Below, piece by piece: positions 22,876 to 33,006 of a stretch of 64,000 bases of DNA; within the stretch, counting starts at the first letter, position 1; every line of letters begins with the position of its first letter. The position numbers were made by a program, and so were the translations under genes. The notes below the pieces were generated by a model. The model had not been told where the DNA came from. It made no database searches and worked only from the letters and a program-made list of their open reading frames with translations. Source of the DNA: CALKCV01 sp964609515 (lineage in GTDB: Bacteria; Cyanobacteriota; Cyanobacteriia; Cyanobacteriales; Microcoleaceae); contig CAZSTZ010000006.1 in assembly GCA_964609515.1 (NCBI GenBank), positions 7,559 through 71,558 of the forward strand. Reading direction: 5' to 3'.

Positions 22876-25368
22876 ATGAATACGGAAAAACCCGATTGGG
22901 TGCGTTTAGAAAAAGCTCTTTCGGTAGAAGCTGAAACAGGCTTTAATAATATTCAGGGAAAACAATATTTATTTAACGATTTTCTGAGTTTAAGTTTGAG
23001 CAAACCTCCGGAGATTTTGCCAACTTTCTTTCGTCGCAAGTCTCAGGATATTTCGTTTAGGTTTGCAAGATATTCGGAGATGAATTTAGAAGAAAGGCAA
23101 ATTCTAGTGGCTAAAACTCAGGAATTTTTGATGGAATTGAAGTCAGTTTGCGAGGCAGCGGAACTGGCAGAGAAAAAGAAATTAGAAAGGAGAAAAGAAG
23201 AAAAGAATAGTGGAAAAGTTAATACTAATTCAGTCATTGCTAAAAATATAGAAAAATTTAGCCCTAATAGTTATTTAGAGCAGCCATTAACACATATTAA
23301 AGGGGTGGGACCGAGAAATAGCGCTCGCCTCGCCAAATTAGGATTGCAAACGGTCCGCGACGTACTTTTTTATTATCCTCGGGACCACATAGACTACGGT
23401 CGTCAAGTTCCGATTAAAGAATTGGTACCGGGAGAAACTGTTACTATCGTAGGAAATATCAAACGTTGTAGTTGTTTTAACAGCCCAAAAAACAAAAAAT
23501 TAACGATTCTAGAAATAATTATAAAAGACGCCACGGGGCAAATAAAAATAACTCGTTTTTTTGCAAGTATTAGGTTTAGTAATAAAGGGTGGCAAAAGCA
23601 GCAAAAAAATCTATATCCGGAGGGGGCGGTAATAGCAGCATCGGGGTTAGTGAAAAAAAACAAATATGGGATAACTCTGGACAATCCCGAACTAGAAATA
23701 TTAGACAGCGATAGCGATACAATTGAATCGATGAAAGTAGGTCGGTTGCTGCCGGTTTATCCTTTAACGGAAGGAGTGGGAGCAGATTTAGTTAGACGGG
23801 CGGTAGTTGGGAGTTTGCCCGCCGCAGAAAAAATTTACGATCCTCTGCCGGCGGCGTTTTTAGAAAAATATCAATTAATCAATTTACAATACGCGATCGC
23901 CCACATCCACTTTCCGAGCGATCGCGACTGTCTCTCCGCCGCCCGTCGCCGCTTGGTATTCGACGAACTATTCTACCTCCAATTAGGACTGCTGAAGCGC
24001 CGCCAACAACATCGACATATCAAAACTAGCGCGGTTTTAACTGCTACGGGGGAATTAATAGGAAAGTTCTACAAAGTCCTTCCTTTTGAATTAACCAAGG
24101 CGCAAAAAAGAGTAATTAGCGAAATTTTAATCGACTTGGAAAAACCGGAACCGATGAACCGACTGGTACAAGGGGATGTAGGGGCGGGTAAAACGGTGGT
24201 AGCGGTGGTGGCAATGCTGGCGGCGATTCAGGCAGGTTATCAAGCGGCATTGATGGCACCGACGGAGGTACTGGCAGAACAACATTATCGGAAATTAGTA
24301 GGTTGGTTTAATTTGTTGCACTTGCCAGTAGAGCTGTTAACGGGTTCGACAAAAGCGGCTAAACGCAGAGAAATTCAGGCTCAATTAGAAACGGGGGAAT
24401 TGCCGGTTTTGGTGGGAACTCATGCCCTAATTCAAGAGGGGGTAAATTTTCAGAAATTGGGTTTAGCGGTAATTGACGAACAACATCGATTTGGGGTGCA
24501 ACAGAGGGCAAAATTGCAGCAAAAAGGAGATTCTCCTCACGTTTTAACGATGACGGCGACGCCTATTCCTCGAACTTTGGCTTTAACTTTGCATGGAGAT
24601 TTAGACGTGAGTCAATTAGACGAATTGCCACCGGGGAGACAACCAATTCAAACTACTACTTTTACTGGGAGACAGCGTAGAAAAGTTTACGATTTGATGC
24701 GCAGAGAAATAGCGCAAGGGCGACAGGTTTATGTTATTTTGCCGTTGGTGGAAGAGTCGGAAAAGTTGGATGTTAAATCGGCGGTTGAAGAGCATCAAAA
24801 GTTAGCTGAAATTTTTTCTGAATGTCAGGTTGGTTTGCTTCACGGCAGGATGACGAGTGGGGAAAAAGAAGAGGCGATTAATAATTTTCGGGATAATAAA
24901 ACTCAAATTTTGGTTTCGACGACGGTGGTCGAGGTTGGGGTTGATGTGCCTAATGCGACGGTTATGTTAATAGAAAATGCCGAACGTTTTGGGTTGTCTC
25001 AAATGCATCAGTTGCGGGGTCGGGTGGGTAGGGGTTCTCACCGTTCTTATTGTTTGTTGATTAGGGGGGCGGGGAGTAACGATGCTGTAGAAAGGTTGCA
25101 GGTTTTAGAACAGTCTCAGGATGGGTTTTTTATTGCTGAGATGGATATGCGGTTGCGGGGGCCGGGGCAGGTTTTGGGTACTCGCCAGTCGGGGTTGCCG
25201 GATTTTGCTTTGGCGAGTTTGGTTGAGGATCGGGAGGTGTTGGAGTTGGCCCGGGTGGCGGCGGAGGAGATTATTGAGAAGGATGAGAGTTTGGAGGATT
25301 GGCCGCCTTTAAGGGACGAGTTGGAACGACGCTACCAGAAGATGATGGGTGGGTCGATTTTGACTTAG
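22876..25368 (+). CDS. recG: ATP-dependent DNA helicase RecG
   Basis: RecG remodels stalled forks and Holliday junctions. The 830-residue protein has a roughly 130-residue N-terminal extension typical of cyanobacterial RecG. A wedge/OB domain follows (LTHIKGVGPRNSARLAKLGLQTVRDVLFYYPRDHIDY), then helicase motifs: QGDVGAGKTVVAVVAML (Walker A), APTEVLAEQH, DEQHRFGVQQR (Walker B), TMTATPIPRTLALT, GRMTSGEKE, QILVSTTVVEVGVDVPNA and QLRGRVGRG. The C-terminus has the RecG-specific FALASLVED segment. All motifs are intact. Heptamer repeats lie just upstream of the ATG. Confidence 0.97.
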   Translation: MNTEKPDWVRLEKALSVEAETGFNNIQGKQYLFNDFLSLSLSKPPEILPTFFRRKSQDISFRFARYSEMNLEERQILVAKTQEFLMELKSVCEAAELAEKKKLERRKEEKNSGKVNTNSVIAKNIEKFSPNSYLEQPLTHIKGVGPRNSARLAKLGLQTVRDVLFYYPRDHIDYGRQVPIKELVPGETVTIVGNIKRCSCFNSPKNKKLTILEIIIKDATGQIKITRFFASIRFSNKGWQKQQKNLYPEGAVIAASGLVKKNKYGITLDNPELEILDSDSDTIESMKVGRLLPVYPLTEGVGADLVRRAVVGSLPAAEKIYDPLPAAFLEKYQLINLQYAIAHIHFPSDRDCLSAARRRLVFDELFYLQLGLLKRRQQHRHIKTSAVLTATGELIGKFYKVLPFELTKAQKRVISEILIDLEKPEPMNRLVQGDVGAGKTVVAVVAMLAAIQAGYQAALMAPTEVLAEQHYRKLVGWFNLLHLPVELLTGSTKAAKRREIQAQLETGELPVLVGTHALIQEGVNFQKLGLAVIDEQHRFGVQQRAKLQQKGDSPHVLTMTATPIPRTLALTLHGDLDVSQLDELPPGRQPIQTTTFTGRQRRKVYDLMRREIAQGRQVYVILPLVEESEKLDVKSAVEEHQKLAEIFSECQVGLLHGRMTSGEKEEAINNFRDNKTQILVSTTVVEVGVDVPNATVMLIENAERFGLSQMHQLRGRVGRGSHRSYCLLIRGAGSNDAVERLQVLEQSQDGFFIAEMDMRLRGPGQVLGTRQSGLPDFALASLVEDREVLELARVAAEEIIEKDESLEDWPPLRDELERRYQKMMGGSILT

Positions 25369-25376
25369 GTGATGGG

Positions 25377-25400
25377 GAACAGGCAGGATGCCTGTTCTAC
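25377..25400. repeat. GAACAGGC palindromic repeat
   Basis: GAACAGGCAGGATGCCTGTTC is a short dispersed palindrome. Copies or close variants lie at 51823-51846, 52499-52522, 7549-7566, 34366-34392 and, rearranged in tandem, at 43857-43936. One copy at 36677-36910 is split by a MITE-like element. Confidence 0.7.
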
Positions 25401-25554
25401 GCTTAATTGGGAATAGGATAAATTAGCAACGGTAAAGAAGCAGATTGACGGCGTGGGTTATCGTTGAGAAAATTAGCTATTCCCTATTCTCAATTCCCTA
25501 TTCCCAAAAAGCGGTAAATTATTGGTTTGATTCGCTATGAAGATGGGTTGTTAA

Positions 25555-25830
25555 TTATTTTCTGGCTTTTTTAAGCATTTCAATTAGGGTTTGATGGGCG
25601 TCTTCGGCATCTTTTAAATCCCGTTCAAATTCGATGCGGATGGGGACGGCATATCCCTGTTTTTTAGCGGTCAAACTCATGCCTTTGGCGTCTATTGAAT
25701 CCATTACGGCGGCGGTAACATTGGGGGAATTGCCGTAGGTTTGGGCGTAAAGAAGGACGGCATCGGCGTGGTCTTGGTTCATGTGGGAACAGATGCGATC
25801 GCTTACTTCTGGGGAAAAGTTTTCTGACAT
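25555..25830 (-). CDS. DUF2470-domain protein
   Basis: The start is taken at the ATG 25828-25830 (MSENFSPEVSDRICSHMNQDHADAV), giving 91 residues. The frame extends 53 codons further upstream but that part overlaps the aldo/keto reductase gene and has no family sequence. DUF2470 is the small domain found C-terminally in HugZ-like haem-utilisation proteins and free-standing in cyanobacteria. The HMNQDH motif is visible. No haem oxygenase is fused. It lies 37 bp downstream of the aldo/keto reductase on the same strand, with AATTGTT repeats between, so co-transcription is likely. Confidence 0.85.
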   Translation of the reverse strand: MSENFSPEVSDRICSHMNQDHADAVLLYAQTYGNSPNVTAAVMDSIDAKGMSLTAKKQGYAVPIRIEFERDLKDAEDAHQTLIEMLKKARK

Positions 25831-25867
25831 GATAAAAATCCGGTAATTGTTAATTGTTAATTGACAT

Positions 25868-26887
25868 TTATCTGCGATATTCGTCGCCACAGTCGCCGAT
25901 AAACTTAAATAGGTCTCTGGATTCAGGGGCGATCGAATTAATTTTTTGGTAATCTTCAGCATCGAGACTAAAGTCGAATACTTTAGCATTTTCTTCTAAA
26001 TGCTCGGATATTCCCAACCTTGCCCCGATAATAACGCCGGCTACTTGAGGCTGTTCTAAAACGTAACGAACTGCGACATTAGGAATGCTAACTCCGTGTT
26101 TTTCGGCAATGTTTTTGAGCAGTTTTAGTAACCTTTGAAATAGACGCCAACCGCCCCAAGAATCGAGCATATTTTTGTATTTTCTCAAGCTTACCGTATT
26201 TAATTGGGGGCCGCGAGGTTCGGGAGTTCCCAGATATTTTTCTGATAATAAACCGCCACAGAGAGTTCCGTAGGCAAAAAGTTTAACGTCGCGTTCAGTA
26301 CACAACTGCACCATTTGTACTAAGGGGCGACGGTCTATTAGAGAAAATTGTACTTGATTGGAGACTATTTTGATGCCGTTGTCGAGGATAATTTTGAGGC
26401 GATCGGTGTCAAAATTGGTTAAGGCAAGGTGTTTGATTTTGCCTTCCGACTGAAGTTCTGCCATGTAGTGGAGGGCATCTAAGTAACTTTTATTTTGATA
26501 TTCCCACCAGTGGAACTGCATTAAGTCGAGGGTTTGTACGCCCATCCTTTTGCGGGAGATGTCGATATTTTTCTCGACTAACTTTTTGGTCATTTTTGTG
26601 GGTCTCGGTACCCATTTAGTGAATGCTTGAATCTGGGAGAGGGCTTCTTGGCCGCGAGATGCTGCCAGTTGTCGTCTAAATTCGCCAATAAAATCTTCGG
26701 CTGGGCCATAATGGTCTGCGAGATCCCAGGTGGTGTAACCTGCATCGGTGTAGCGAAACATTTTCTCGATCGCTGCGGTGGGGTCTATTCGTCCGTGGGC
26801 ACCTGAAACTTGCCACATTCCGTTCAAAATTCGACAGATATTTAGGTCTGGAGTAAACTGTAGTTTACTGGAGTCTGGTAATTTCAT
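25868..26887 (-). CDS. Aldo/keto reductase
   Basis: The 339-residue protein is an NADPH-dependent TIM-barrel oxidoreductase of broad carbonyl substrate range. The catalytic tetrad is visible: Asp/Tyr in TTWDLADHYGPAEDFIGE, Lys in IQAFTKWVPRP, and His in DLMQFHWWEYQN. The C-terminal cofactor-binding region reads VAGVIIGARLGISEHLEENAKVF. The physiological substrate cannot be told. It precedes the DUF2470 gene on the same strand. The ATG start gives an N-terminus with INRILNGMW-like family sequence (ICRILNGMWQVSG). Confidence 0.93.
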   Translation of the reverse strand: MKLPDSSKLQFTPDLNICRILNGMWQVSGAHGRIDPTAAIEKMFRYTDAGYTTWDLADHYGPAEDFIGEFRRQLAASRGQEALSQIQAFTKWVPRPTKMTKKLVEKNIDISRKRMGVQTLDLMQFHWWEYQNKSYLDALHYMAELQSEGKIKHLALTNFDTDRLKIILDNGIKIVSNQVQFSLIDRRPLVQMVQLCTERDVKLFAYGTLCGGLLSEKYLGTPEPRGPQLNTVSLRKYKNMLDSWGGWRLFQRLLKLLKNIAEKHGVSIPNVAVRYVLEQPQVAGVIIGARLGISEHLEENAKVFDFSLDAEDYQKINSIAPESRDLFKFIGDCGDEYRR

Positions 26888-27159
26888 TGGAGTCTTGTAA
26901 TTCTTGGCTTCTTATCCACTTACTTAATTCTTTTAAAATAGTATCAGTTATTGGCAACAGGTAATTATGAGTAGTTAAAATTTAGATTTTAGATTGTTGT
27001 TGAGGCGATCGCCTGCCCACCTCTGAAGTGTTAGTCAAATCGTTTTTTTAAACATAATAAATATTGAGGTTTTGCCTCTCCTATTACCGATATTATTTTA
27101 GATGAAAACGGCTGAATTACATCGAAAAAACTACTGGAAAAGGGTGTTGTATCGGACTT

Positions 27160-30159
27160 ATGGAAAATAAAAAATCTCCTCAAAAATCTTGTCTAAAACC
27201 GCAACCAAGGGAATGCATGGCTAACGGGTTGCTCGAAGAGGTAGAGAGGTTGACAAAAGAGCTAAAAAATGCTAAAGAGGAGCTACAGCAGGAGAAAGTG
27301 GAACATCAGCGAGCCAAGGAAGCGTTAGAAAAAAGCGAAGGACGTCTGGATACAGCGATCGCGAAAGCGCCGATCGCTTTATGGGAAATAGATAGTAAGG
27401 GGTTGTGTCTTTTTATACAGGAACGAGGGTTAGAATTATCTGGTTTCGGCTCCCATCTCGCTGTAGGGAAGTCAGTATATGAGTTATGTAGAGAGGAATC
27501 CTTGGTTTTAGAAAATATATCGCTGGTACTTGCAGGGGAGGGGAGGGAATGGATGTGGGAAGTGGGGGATTTGGTTTACGAAACAAAAGTAACGCCAGAG
27601 AGAGACAATTCGGGAAAAGTTGTGGGAGCGAGGGGGGTATCGATAGATATTACGGCTCGTCATAGATCGTCGGCGGCGCTGCAAAAAGCAAAGCAAGAGT
27701 TGGAAGTGAAGATAGAAGAGCGAACGTCGGCATTAAAAGAGTCTAACGATAACTTAGTTGAAGAAATTGTGAAACACAAATTGGCACAGCAAGAACTACA
27801 GTATCGACTGGACTTAGAATCGCTGTTAGCAACTCTTTCTACATATTTAATAGATTTGGCTTCGTCTGAGATAGATAACGGAATCAAAGTAGCATTGGAG
27901 TGGATTGGAACTTTTAGCGAGATAGACCGCAGTTATGTATTTTTGTTAGACGAAAATTCTAGATATATAAGCAAAACTCACGAGTGGTGTACTGTGGGAA
28001 TAGCATCGCAAATAAACAAAAGACAAAACATACCGCTAGCAAATCTCGAAGAGTGGGAAAAAAAAGTTAGAACAGAAGAAGTTATCTACATTTCCAATGT
28101 GGCAAAATTGCCAAAAACAGAAAGTAGGATAAAAGCATTGTTGCGATCGCAATCGATTAAATCTCTAGTATTAGTACCAATGGTATATTGCGGTAATGTA
28201 ATGGGAGTATTGGGATTTGAGTCGGTGCGATCGCCTAAAACCTGGTCGGAAGATATCATTTCTCTATTGCGAATTATGGCGGAAATGTTTGTTAACGCCC
28301 TCCAGCGCAAGCGAGTAGAAGAAGCCCTCTCCAACAGCGAGAAGAAGTACCGTAACTTAGTAGAAACTTCTCAGGATTTAATCTGGTCGGTGGATGTGGA
28401 AGGACGCTTTACCTTTGTCAATCAAGCTGCAAAGCGCATCTATGGTTACGAACCAACAGAAACGATGGGACGTTGTTTAACAGATTTTGTGTTTGGGGAA
28501 CTCGAAAGCAACAGCGCAGAAACGAGTAACTCTTTTCTAGAGAGACTGAGGGTCGATTCCGATCTTAACATTCAATGGGAAACGGTGCATCGACATCGAG
28601 ATGGAACTCCTGTATATCTGAGTTTCAACGCGATCGCTCTCTGGGACGAATTGGGCAACTTCCAGGGAGCAACCGGCACTGCCAGCGATATCACCGAACA
28701 CAAACAATCGGAAACTGCATTAAAACAGGCAAAAGATAGACTGCAAGCTGTTTTGGATGCGGTACCTTGGTTTGTTTCTTGGCTGAGTTCGGATTTACGC
28801 TACATCGGGGTAAACAGACAATTAGCTGAGAGTTTTAATTTAACCCCAGAGGAATTTATCGATCGAGAAATAGGATTTCTGGACACCGGTCCCGATTTCG
28901 TTCAATTTATGCAGGATTTTTTCGCTAGTTCAAAACAGCAAGTTTCAAGAGAAGTCGATACCAGAGTCAATGGCGAGATTAAATATTATTTAATCGTAAC
29001 TCAGAAATACGATGAGGGGAAAGCGGCGGTGTCGGTAGGCATCGATATTAGCGATCGCAAACGAGCGGAAGCAATGCAAGCTCAATTAATCGCGTCTTTG
29101 CAAGAGTCGGAAAGAAAATTCCGCAGTCTCTACGAAGCTACCAGCGATGCGGTGATGCTTCTGGACGAGGAAGGGTTTTTATTTGACTGCAACCGCGCCA
29201 CATTAGAAATGTTTAGTTTTCAAACTAAAGAAAAATTATGCGGCAAACATCCCAAGGATATTTCTCCCCCATTTCAAGGAAACGGTCAAGATACAGAGAG
29301 TTCGATAAAAACACAAATTGCCATAGCTCTAGAAACCGGTAATGCTAGATTTGAGTGGTTCCACCGAAAGTTAGATGGAACTGAATTTCCAGCAGAAGTG
29401 TTATTAACTGCAATGGAATTTGGTAAAGTGCCCAATAACAGTTCTAACAAAATTTTTGGGGGAACAAAAGTGCTGCAAGCGGTGGTAAGAGACATTACGG
29501 AAAGGAAACGAGATGAAGACAAAATCAAAGCAGCTCTGGCAGAAAAAGAAGTGTTGTTAAAAGAGATTCACCACCGAGTAAAAAACAATCTTCAAGTAAT
29601 TTCTAGTTTGCTGAGACTGCAATCGAGATATATTCAAGACCGGACGGTGTTGGAAATGTTAAAAGAAAGCCAAAACCGAGTCCGATCTATGGCTTTGGTT
29701 CACGAACATCTCTATCAATCTCAGGATTTATCGAGGATTGATTTTGCTGAATACATTCAGAATTTAGCATCGAATTTGTTTCAAGCTTATCAAGTGAATG
29801 CTAGGGGCGTGAAGTTAAAGATCGAGGTGGCTCCCACATTCCTCAATATTGATACGGCGGTGCCTTGCGGTTTGATTATTAACGAACTGGTTTCTAATTC
29901 GTTGAAATACGCTTTTAAAAATAGGAATTCCGGGGAACTTACGATTGAATTCGCTCGCGACGATAAAGATTTATTCTTACTGACAGTTAGGGATAATGGC
30001 AGAGGTTTTCCTCCAAACATAGATTATAAAAACTCTGGTTCTTTGGGACTGCGGTTGGTATGTTCGTTAGTAAGGCAACTTCGGGGTAATATAGAATTAA
30101 AGCCGGGTTGCGGCACGATTTTTCAAATATCCTTTCCTAGTTCCCTGCGATTAGCATAG
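27160..30159 (+). CDS. Multi-PAS/GAF sensor histidine kinase (HisKA_2 type)
   Basis: The 999-residue soluble kinase has a coiled coil (about 20-65) and PAS (about 65-170). A second coiled coil leads into a GAF domain (about 225-385). Three further PAS domains follow (about 395-515, 525-640, 650-790; the first contains LVETSQDLIWSVDVEGRFTF). The HisKA_2 box KEVLLKEIHHRVKNNLQVISSLL places the phospho-accepting His near 803-804. A HATPase domain ends it (NELVSNSLKYAF, DNGRGFPP). No membrane segments are seen. The response regulator gene starts 10 bp downstream, so the two are very probably cognate. The sensed signal is unknown; the GAF domain lacks an obvious chromophore Cys motif. Confidence 0.93.
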   Translation: MENKKSPQKSCLKPQPRECMANGLLEEVERLTKELKNAKEELQQEKVEHQRAKEALEKSEGRLDTAIAKAPIALWEIDSKGLCLFIQERGLELSGFGSHLAVGKSVYELCREESLVLENISLVLAGEGREWMWEVGDLVYETKVTPERDNSGKVVGARGVSIDITARHRSSAALQKAKQELEVKIEERTSALKESNDNLVEEIVKHKLAQQELQYRLDLESLLATLSTYLIDLASSEIDNGIKVALEWIGTFSEIDRSYVFLLDENSRYISKTHEWCTVGIASQINKRQNIPLANLEEWEKKVRTEEVIYISNVAKLPKTESRIKALLRSQSIKSLVLVPMVYCGNVMGVLGFESVRSPKTWSEDIISLLRIMAEMFVNALQRKRVEEALSNSEKKYRNLVETSQDLIWSVDVEGRFTFVNQAAKRIYGYEPTETMGRCLTDFVFGELESNSAETSNSFLERLRVDSDLNIQWETVHRHRDGTPVYLSFNAIALWDELGNFQGATGTASDITEHKQSETALKQAKDRLQAVLDAVPWFVSWLSSDLRYIGVNRQLAESFNLTPEEFIDREIGFLDTGPDFVQFMQDFFASSKQQVSREVDTRVNGEIKYYLIVTQKYDEGKAAVSVGIDISDRKRAEAMQAQLIASLQESERKFRSLYEATSDAVMLLDEEGFLFDCNRATLEMFSFQTKEKLCGKHPKDISPPFQGNGQDTESSIKTQIAIALETGNARFEWFHRKLDGTEFPAEVLLTAMEFGKVPNNSSNKIFGGTKVLQAVVRDITERKRDEDKIKAALAEKEVLLKEIHHRVKNNLQVISSLLRLQSRYIQDRTVLEMLKESQNRVRSMALVHEHLYQSQDLSRIDFAEYIQNLASNLFQAYQVNARGVKLKIEVAPTFLNIDTAVPCGLIINELVSNSLKYAFKNRNSGELTIEFARDDKDLFLLTVRDNGRGFPPNIDYKNSGSLGLRLVCSLVRQLRGNIELKPGCGTIFQISFPSSLRLA

Positions 30160-30169
30160 AGGTGCATAA

Positions 30170-31858
30170 ATGTCAAGAGCAAAAATTCTGATTGTGGAAG
30201 ATGAAAGCATTATAGCCGAGGATATTGCCGACAGCTTAGAAAGCATCGGATATACGGTTGTTGGCATTGTTGCTTCTGGAGAGGAGGCGATTTTATTGGC
30301 GGGTAAATTGCAGCCAGATTTAGTGCTAATGGACATTATGCTCCAAGGAGAAATGGACGGTATAACGGCTGCCGAACAAATCCAATCTCGTTACCAAATA
30401 CCGGCGATTTATTTAACAGCTTATGCCGATGATAAGACTTTGGAACGGGTAAAAGATACAAATCCTTTCGGCTATATTGTCAAGCCTTATGAAGAAAAAA
30501 ATTTACATTTAACTATTCAAATAGCTTTACAAAGACATCAATACGATTCTTTAACTAATCTACCAAATCGCACTTCTTTTAGAGGGCGAGTTAACGAAAT
30601 ATTAGCTAGCAACAATCAAGTAATTGGAGCTAAAAATAATCCAGACTATCTTTTACCTATTCTTTACCTCAGTTTGGATAGAATTAATAGAATTACGGGA
30701 GTTTTAGGTCATGCTAATGGGGAAGTAGTAATTTGTAGCGTTGCCAAACGACTGTTAAATTCTGTTGAGGGTATAGATTTATTAGCTCGTTTAGAAGCGG
30801 CAGAATTTGCGATAATTTTACAACCAGTAGAAAGAATGCAAGATGGGGCTAGAATAGCTCAAACTATTTTAGATGTGATTTCTCAACCGGTGGTCTTGGA
30901 AGGTTATGAAATCTATGTAACTTCTAGTATCGGCATTGCTTTTTACCCCCAGGATGGTATGGAGGCAGAAGAGCTGCTAAAAAATGCTAATGCTGCGATG
31001 TATTACGCCCAACAACAGGGAGGAAATAACTATCAGTTTCATAAGTCTGAAGTCAGTTTTATTTCGAGAGAACAAATGGCTTTAGAAACGAGTTTGCGCA
31101 GCGCTTTGGAACGTTCGGAATTTAAGGTTTATTATCAGCCACAGGTAAATATTAAGACGGGTAAAATTATTGGGGCGGAAGCTTTAGTTCGCTGGCATAA
31201 TTCAGAAAAAGGGTTGGTTTCGCCGGCGGAATTTATTCCGATGGCGGAGGAAATGGGTTTAATTATTTCTCTGGGAGAATGGGTATTGCGAACTGCTTGC
31301 AGGCAAATTAAAATGTGGCAAGATACAGGTTTTGATAATTTGCGGGTGGCGGTGAATTTGTCGAGGCGTCAGTTCAAGCAAAAAAATTTGAGCGATCGCG
31401 TTAGCAGGATTTTAAAAGAAACTGGTTTGGAACCAAAATATCTGGAGTTAGAAATTACAGAAAGTCTGGTAATGCAAAATGAAACTGAGGCGGCTTTAGT
31501 TTTAAAGCAATGGCAAAAACTGGGTATTAAAATATCGATTGATGATTTTGGCACGGGATATTCGTCGTTAAGTTATCTTAAGGATTTTCCTTTTGAAATT
31601 ATTAAAATTGATAAGAGTTTTGTGAGCAATATTACGGAAGATAAGAAGACGGCTGCGATTACAATAGCGATTATTCAATTGGCGCATAGTTTGGATTTAA
31701 AGGTAATTGCTGAAGGGGTGGAAACTGAGGAGGAATTAGATTTTCTCTCGAAATACGAATGCGATGAAATTCAAGGTTATTTATTCAGTCGTCCCCTGCC
31801 TGCTTCGGAGTTTGAAAAGTTATTAAAGAGCGATCGCCGTTTGACAATTAACAATTAA
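30170..31858 (+). CDS. Response regulator REC-GGDEF(degenerate)-EAL
   Basis: The 562-residue protein joins a receiver domain (1-120; phospho-acceptor Asp55 in LVLMDIML, Lys in YIVKPYEE), a GGDEF-like domain (about 125-290) and an EAL domain (about 305-555). The GGDEF active-site loop is replaced (LLARLEAAEFAIIL), so cyclase activity is probably lost. The EAL domain keeps EALVRW, LEITESLVM, DDFGTGYSSLSYL, KIDKSFV and EGVETEEE, so it is likely an active c-di-GMP phosphodiesterase. It is probably phosphorylated by the kinase encoded 10 bp upstream. Confidence 0.94.
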   Translation: MSRAKILIVEDESIIAEDIADSLESIGYTVVGIVASGEEAILLAGKLQPDLVLMDIMLQGEMDGITAAEQIQSRYQIPAIYLTAYADDKTLERVKDTNPFGYIVKPYEEKNLHLTIQIALQRHQYDSLTNLPNRTSFRGRVNEILASNNQVIGAKNNPDYLLPILYLSLDRINRITGVLGHANGEVVICSVAKRLLNSVEGIDLLARLEAAEFAIILQPVERMQDGARIAQTILDVISQPVVLEGYEIYVTSSIGIAFYPQDGMEAEELLKNANAAMYYAQQQGGNNYQFHKSEVSFISREQMALETSLRSALERSEFKVYYQPQVNIKTGKIIGAEALVRWHNSEKGLVSPAEFIPMAEEMGLIISLGEWVLRTACRQIKMWQDTGFDNLRVAVNLSRRQFKQKNLSDRVSRILKETGLEPKYLELEITESLVMQNETEAALVLKQWQKLGIKISIDDFGTGYSSLSYLKDFPFEIIKIDKSFVSNITEDKKTAAITIAIIQLAHSLDLKVIAEGVETEEELDFLSKYECDEIQGYLFSRPLPASEFEKLLKSDRRLTINN

Positions 31859-31893
31859 CAGTTAACAATTAACAGTTAACAATTAACAATTAC
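31848..31893. repeat. TTAACAA heptamer array
   Basis: About six tandem TTAACAA/TTAACAG units sit between the stop codons of two convergent genes, starting inside the last codons of the regulator gene. It is a clear example of the STRR-type heptamers scattered through this window. Confidence 0.8.
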
Positions 31894-33006
31894 TTAAAGT
31901 ATGGAATTAGCTAACCAACCGCCCAACCAGAGGCCGAAACCGGAAATGGCAGCTAATATAATAAAGGTAATAAAGCCATTAAATAACTCTATTAACCTTT
32001 CGCCTGCGACCATTTGAGCGATAACAGCACAGATAAGAGCGATCGCTCCCCAAGCGCCGATAATTAGCTCCGGACCGGAATCGGCCATTGCCTGGGCTAT
32101 TTTTTTAGAGCGAGTGGCACTCCAAGCGCCGTTCCATGCCCCCCACCAACCGCCCAACCAAAAACCCATGATGCCGCCGATGCCGTTGGGGGTTTTGGAA
32201 CCGACGAGGGCATCGGTTATAGTACCGAACACATAGCCTGCGGCGGCCCAGATAATAGAACCCATCACTACTGGAACTATATTAGTTGCGCCGAAGCCGG
32301 CAATAAATCCTAACATGGCGATCGCTCCTGCTATGGTTACTACTACTGCCAAAGTTCTCACGCCGGGCTCGAAGGCGGCGATCGCTCCCAACAAAGAACC
32401 AACGATCGCCCATGCCAGGGCAGTTGAGATTCCGCCAACGCCGTTACCGGCAATCCAGCCGGCGACTCCGCCACCGACTAAGAGAGCGATCGCCCAGGAA
32501 CGTTGAGAGCCGGCACCATCGATACTCAAAACGGTGATTCCCAAACAGGCTACACCCTGGACTAATGCCCACGTCCAAGAGGGAACGTCGGCTACAACTA
32601 ATACCCAGCCGGTACCGCCGTAACAAAGGAAGGTTCCTATAAGCCAGCCCCAGGGGATATATTTTTCCTCTGGCGGGGGTGGCGGGGCAGAGTGCCTGTG
32701 AGGTTGACTGACATTTCTGGGGGCGCTGTTGTAACTCGGGGGCCCTGGTGGCGGTGACGGTTGAGGAGTTGGAGTTGGTGGGGCGGGCAAACCTTGGGGG
32801 TAGTCTTTGAGGAGCGATCGTAACTGGCGATATGCTTCGTTAATTTCGGCAAGACGAAGTTGAGCTTTTGCTTGGAGGCGGGGGTTATGGGAGAAGCGAT
32901 CGGGATGCCAGACGAAGGCCATGTCCCGGTAAGCCTCTTTTACTTCTTCCAGGGAGGCACCGGGTTCTAATTCCAGAATTTCATAATATCGGTTAAAGTC
33001 GCTCAC
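31894..33006 (-). CDS. J-domain protein with C-terminal multi-span membrane region
   Basis: I favour the GTG at 33004-33006, which gives an N-terminus reading SDFNRYYEILELEPGASLEEV; the open frame continues 48 codons upstream without family features. The J domain (about 5-68) has the HPD motif (FVWHPDRFS), so it should stimulate a DnaK ATPase. A Pro-rich linker follows (about 72-115, TPTPQPSPPPGPPS), then about eight Gly/Ala-rich hydrophobic segments to the end. Such proteins recruit Hsp70 to a membrane. It converges with the regulator gene. The client is unknown. Confidence 0.82.
   Translation of the reverse strand: MSDFNRYYEILELEPGASLEEVKEAYRDMAFVWHPDRFSHNPRLQAKAQLRLAEINEAYRQLRSLLKDYPQGLPAPPTPTPQPSPPPGPPSYNSAPRNVSQPHRHSAPPPPPEEKYIPWGWLIGTFLCYGGTGWVLVVADVPSWTWALVQGVACLGITVLSIDGAGSQRSWAIALLVGGGVAGWIAGNGVGGISTALAWAIVGSLLGAIAAFEPGVRTLAVVVTIAGAIAMLGFIAGFGATNIVPVVMGSIIWAAAGYVFGTITDALVGSKTPNGIGGIMGFWLGGWWGAWNGAWSATRSKKIAQAMADSGPELIIGAWGAIALICAVIAQMVAGERLIELFNGFITFIILAAISGFGLWLGGWLANSIL

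Noticed and set aside
25831..25989. 53-codon N-terminal extension of the DUF2470 gene
   Set aside because: It overlaps the aldo/keto reductase coding sequence, crosses heptamer repeats and has no family similarity; the ATG at 25830 gives the expected N-terminus.
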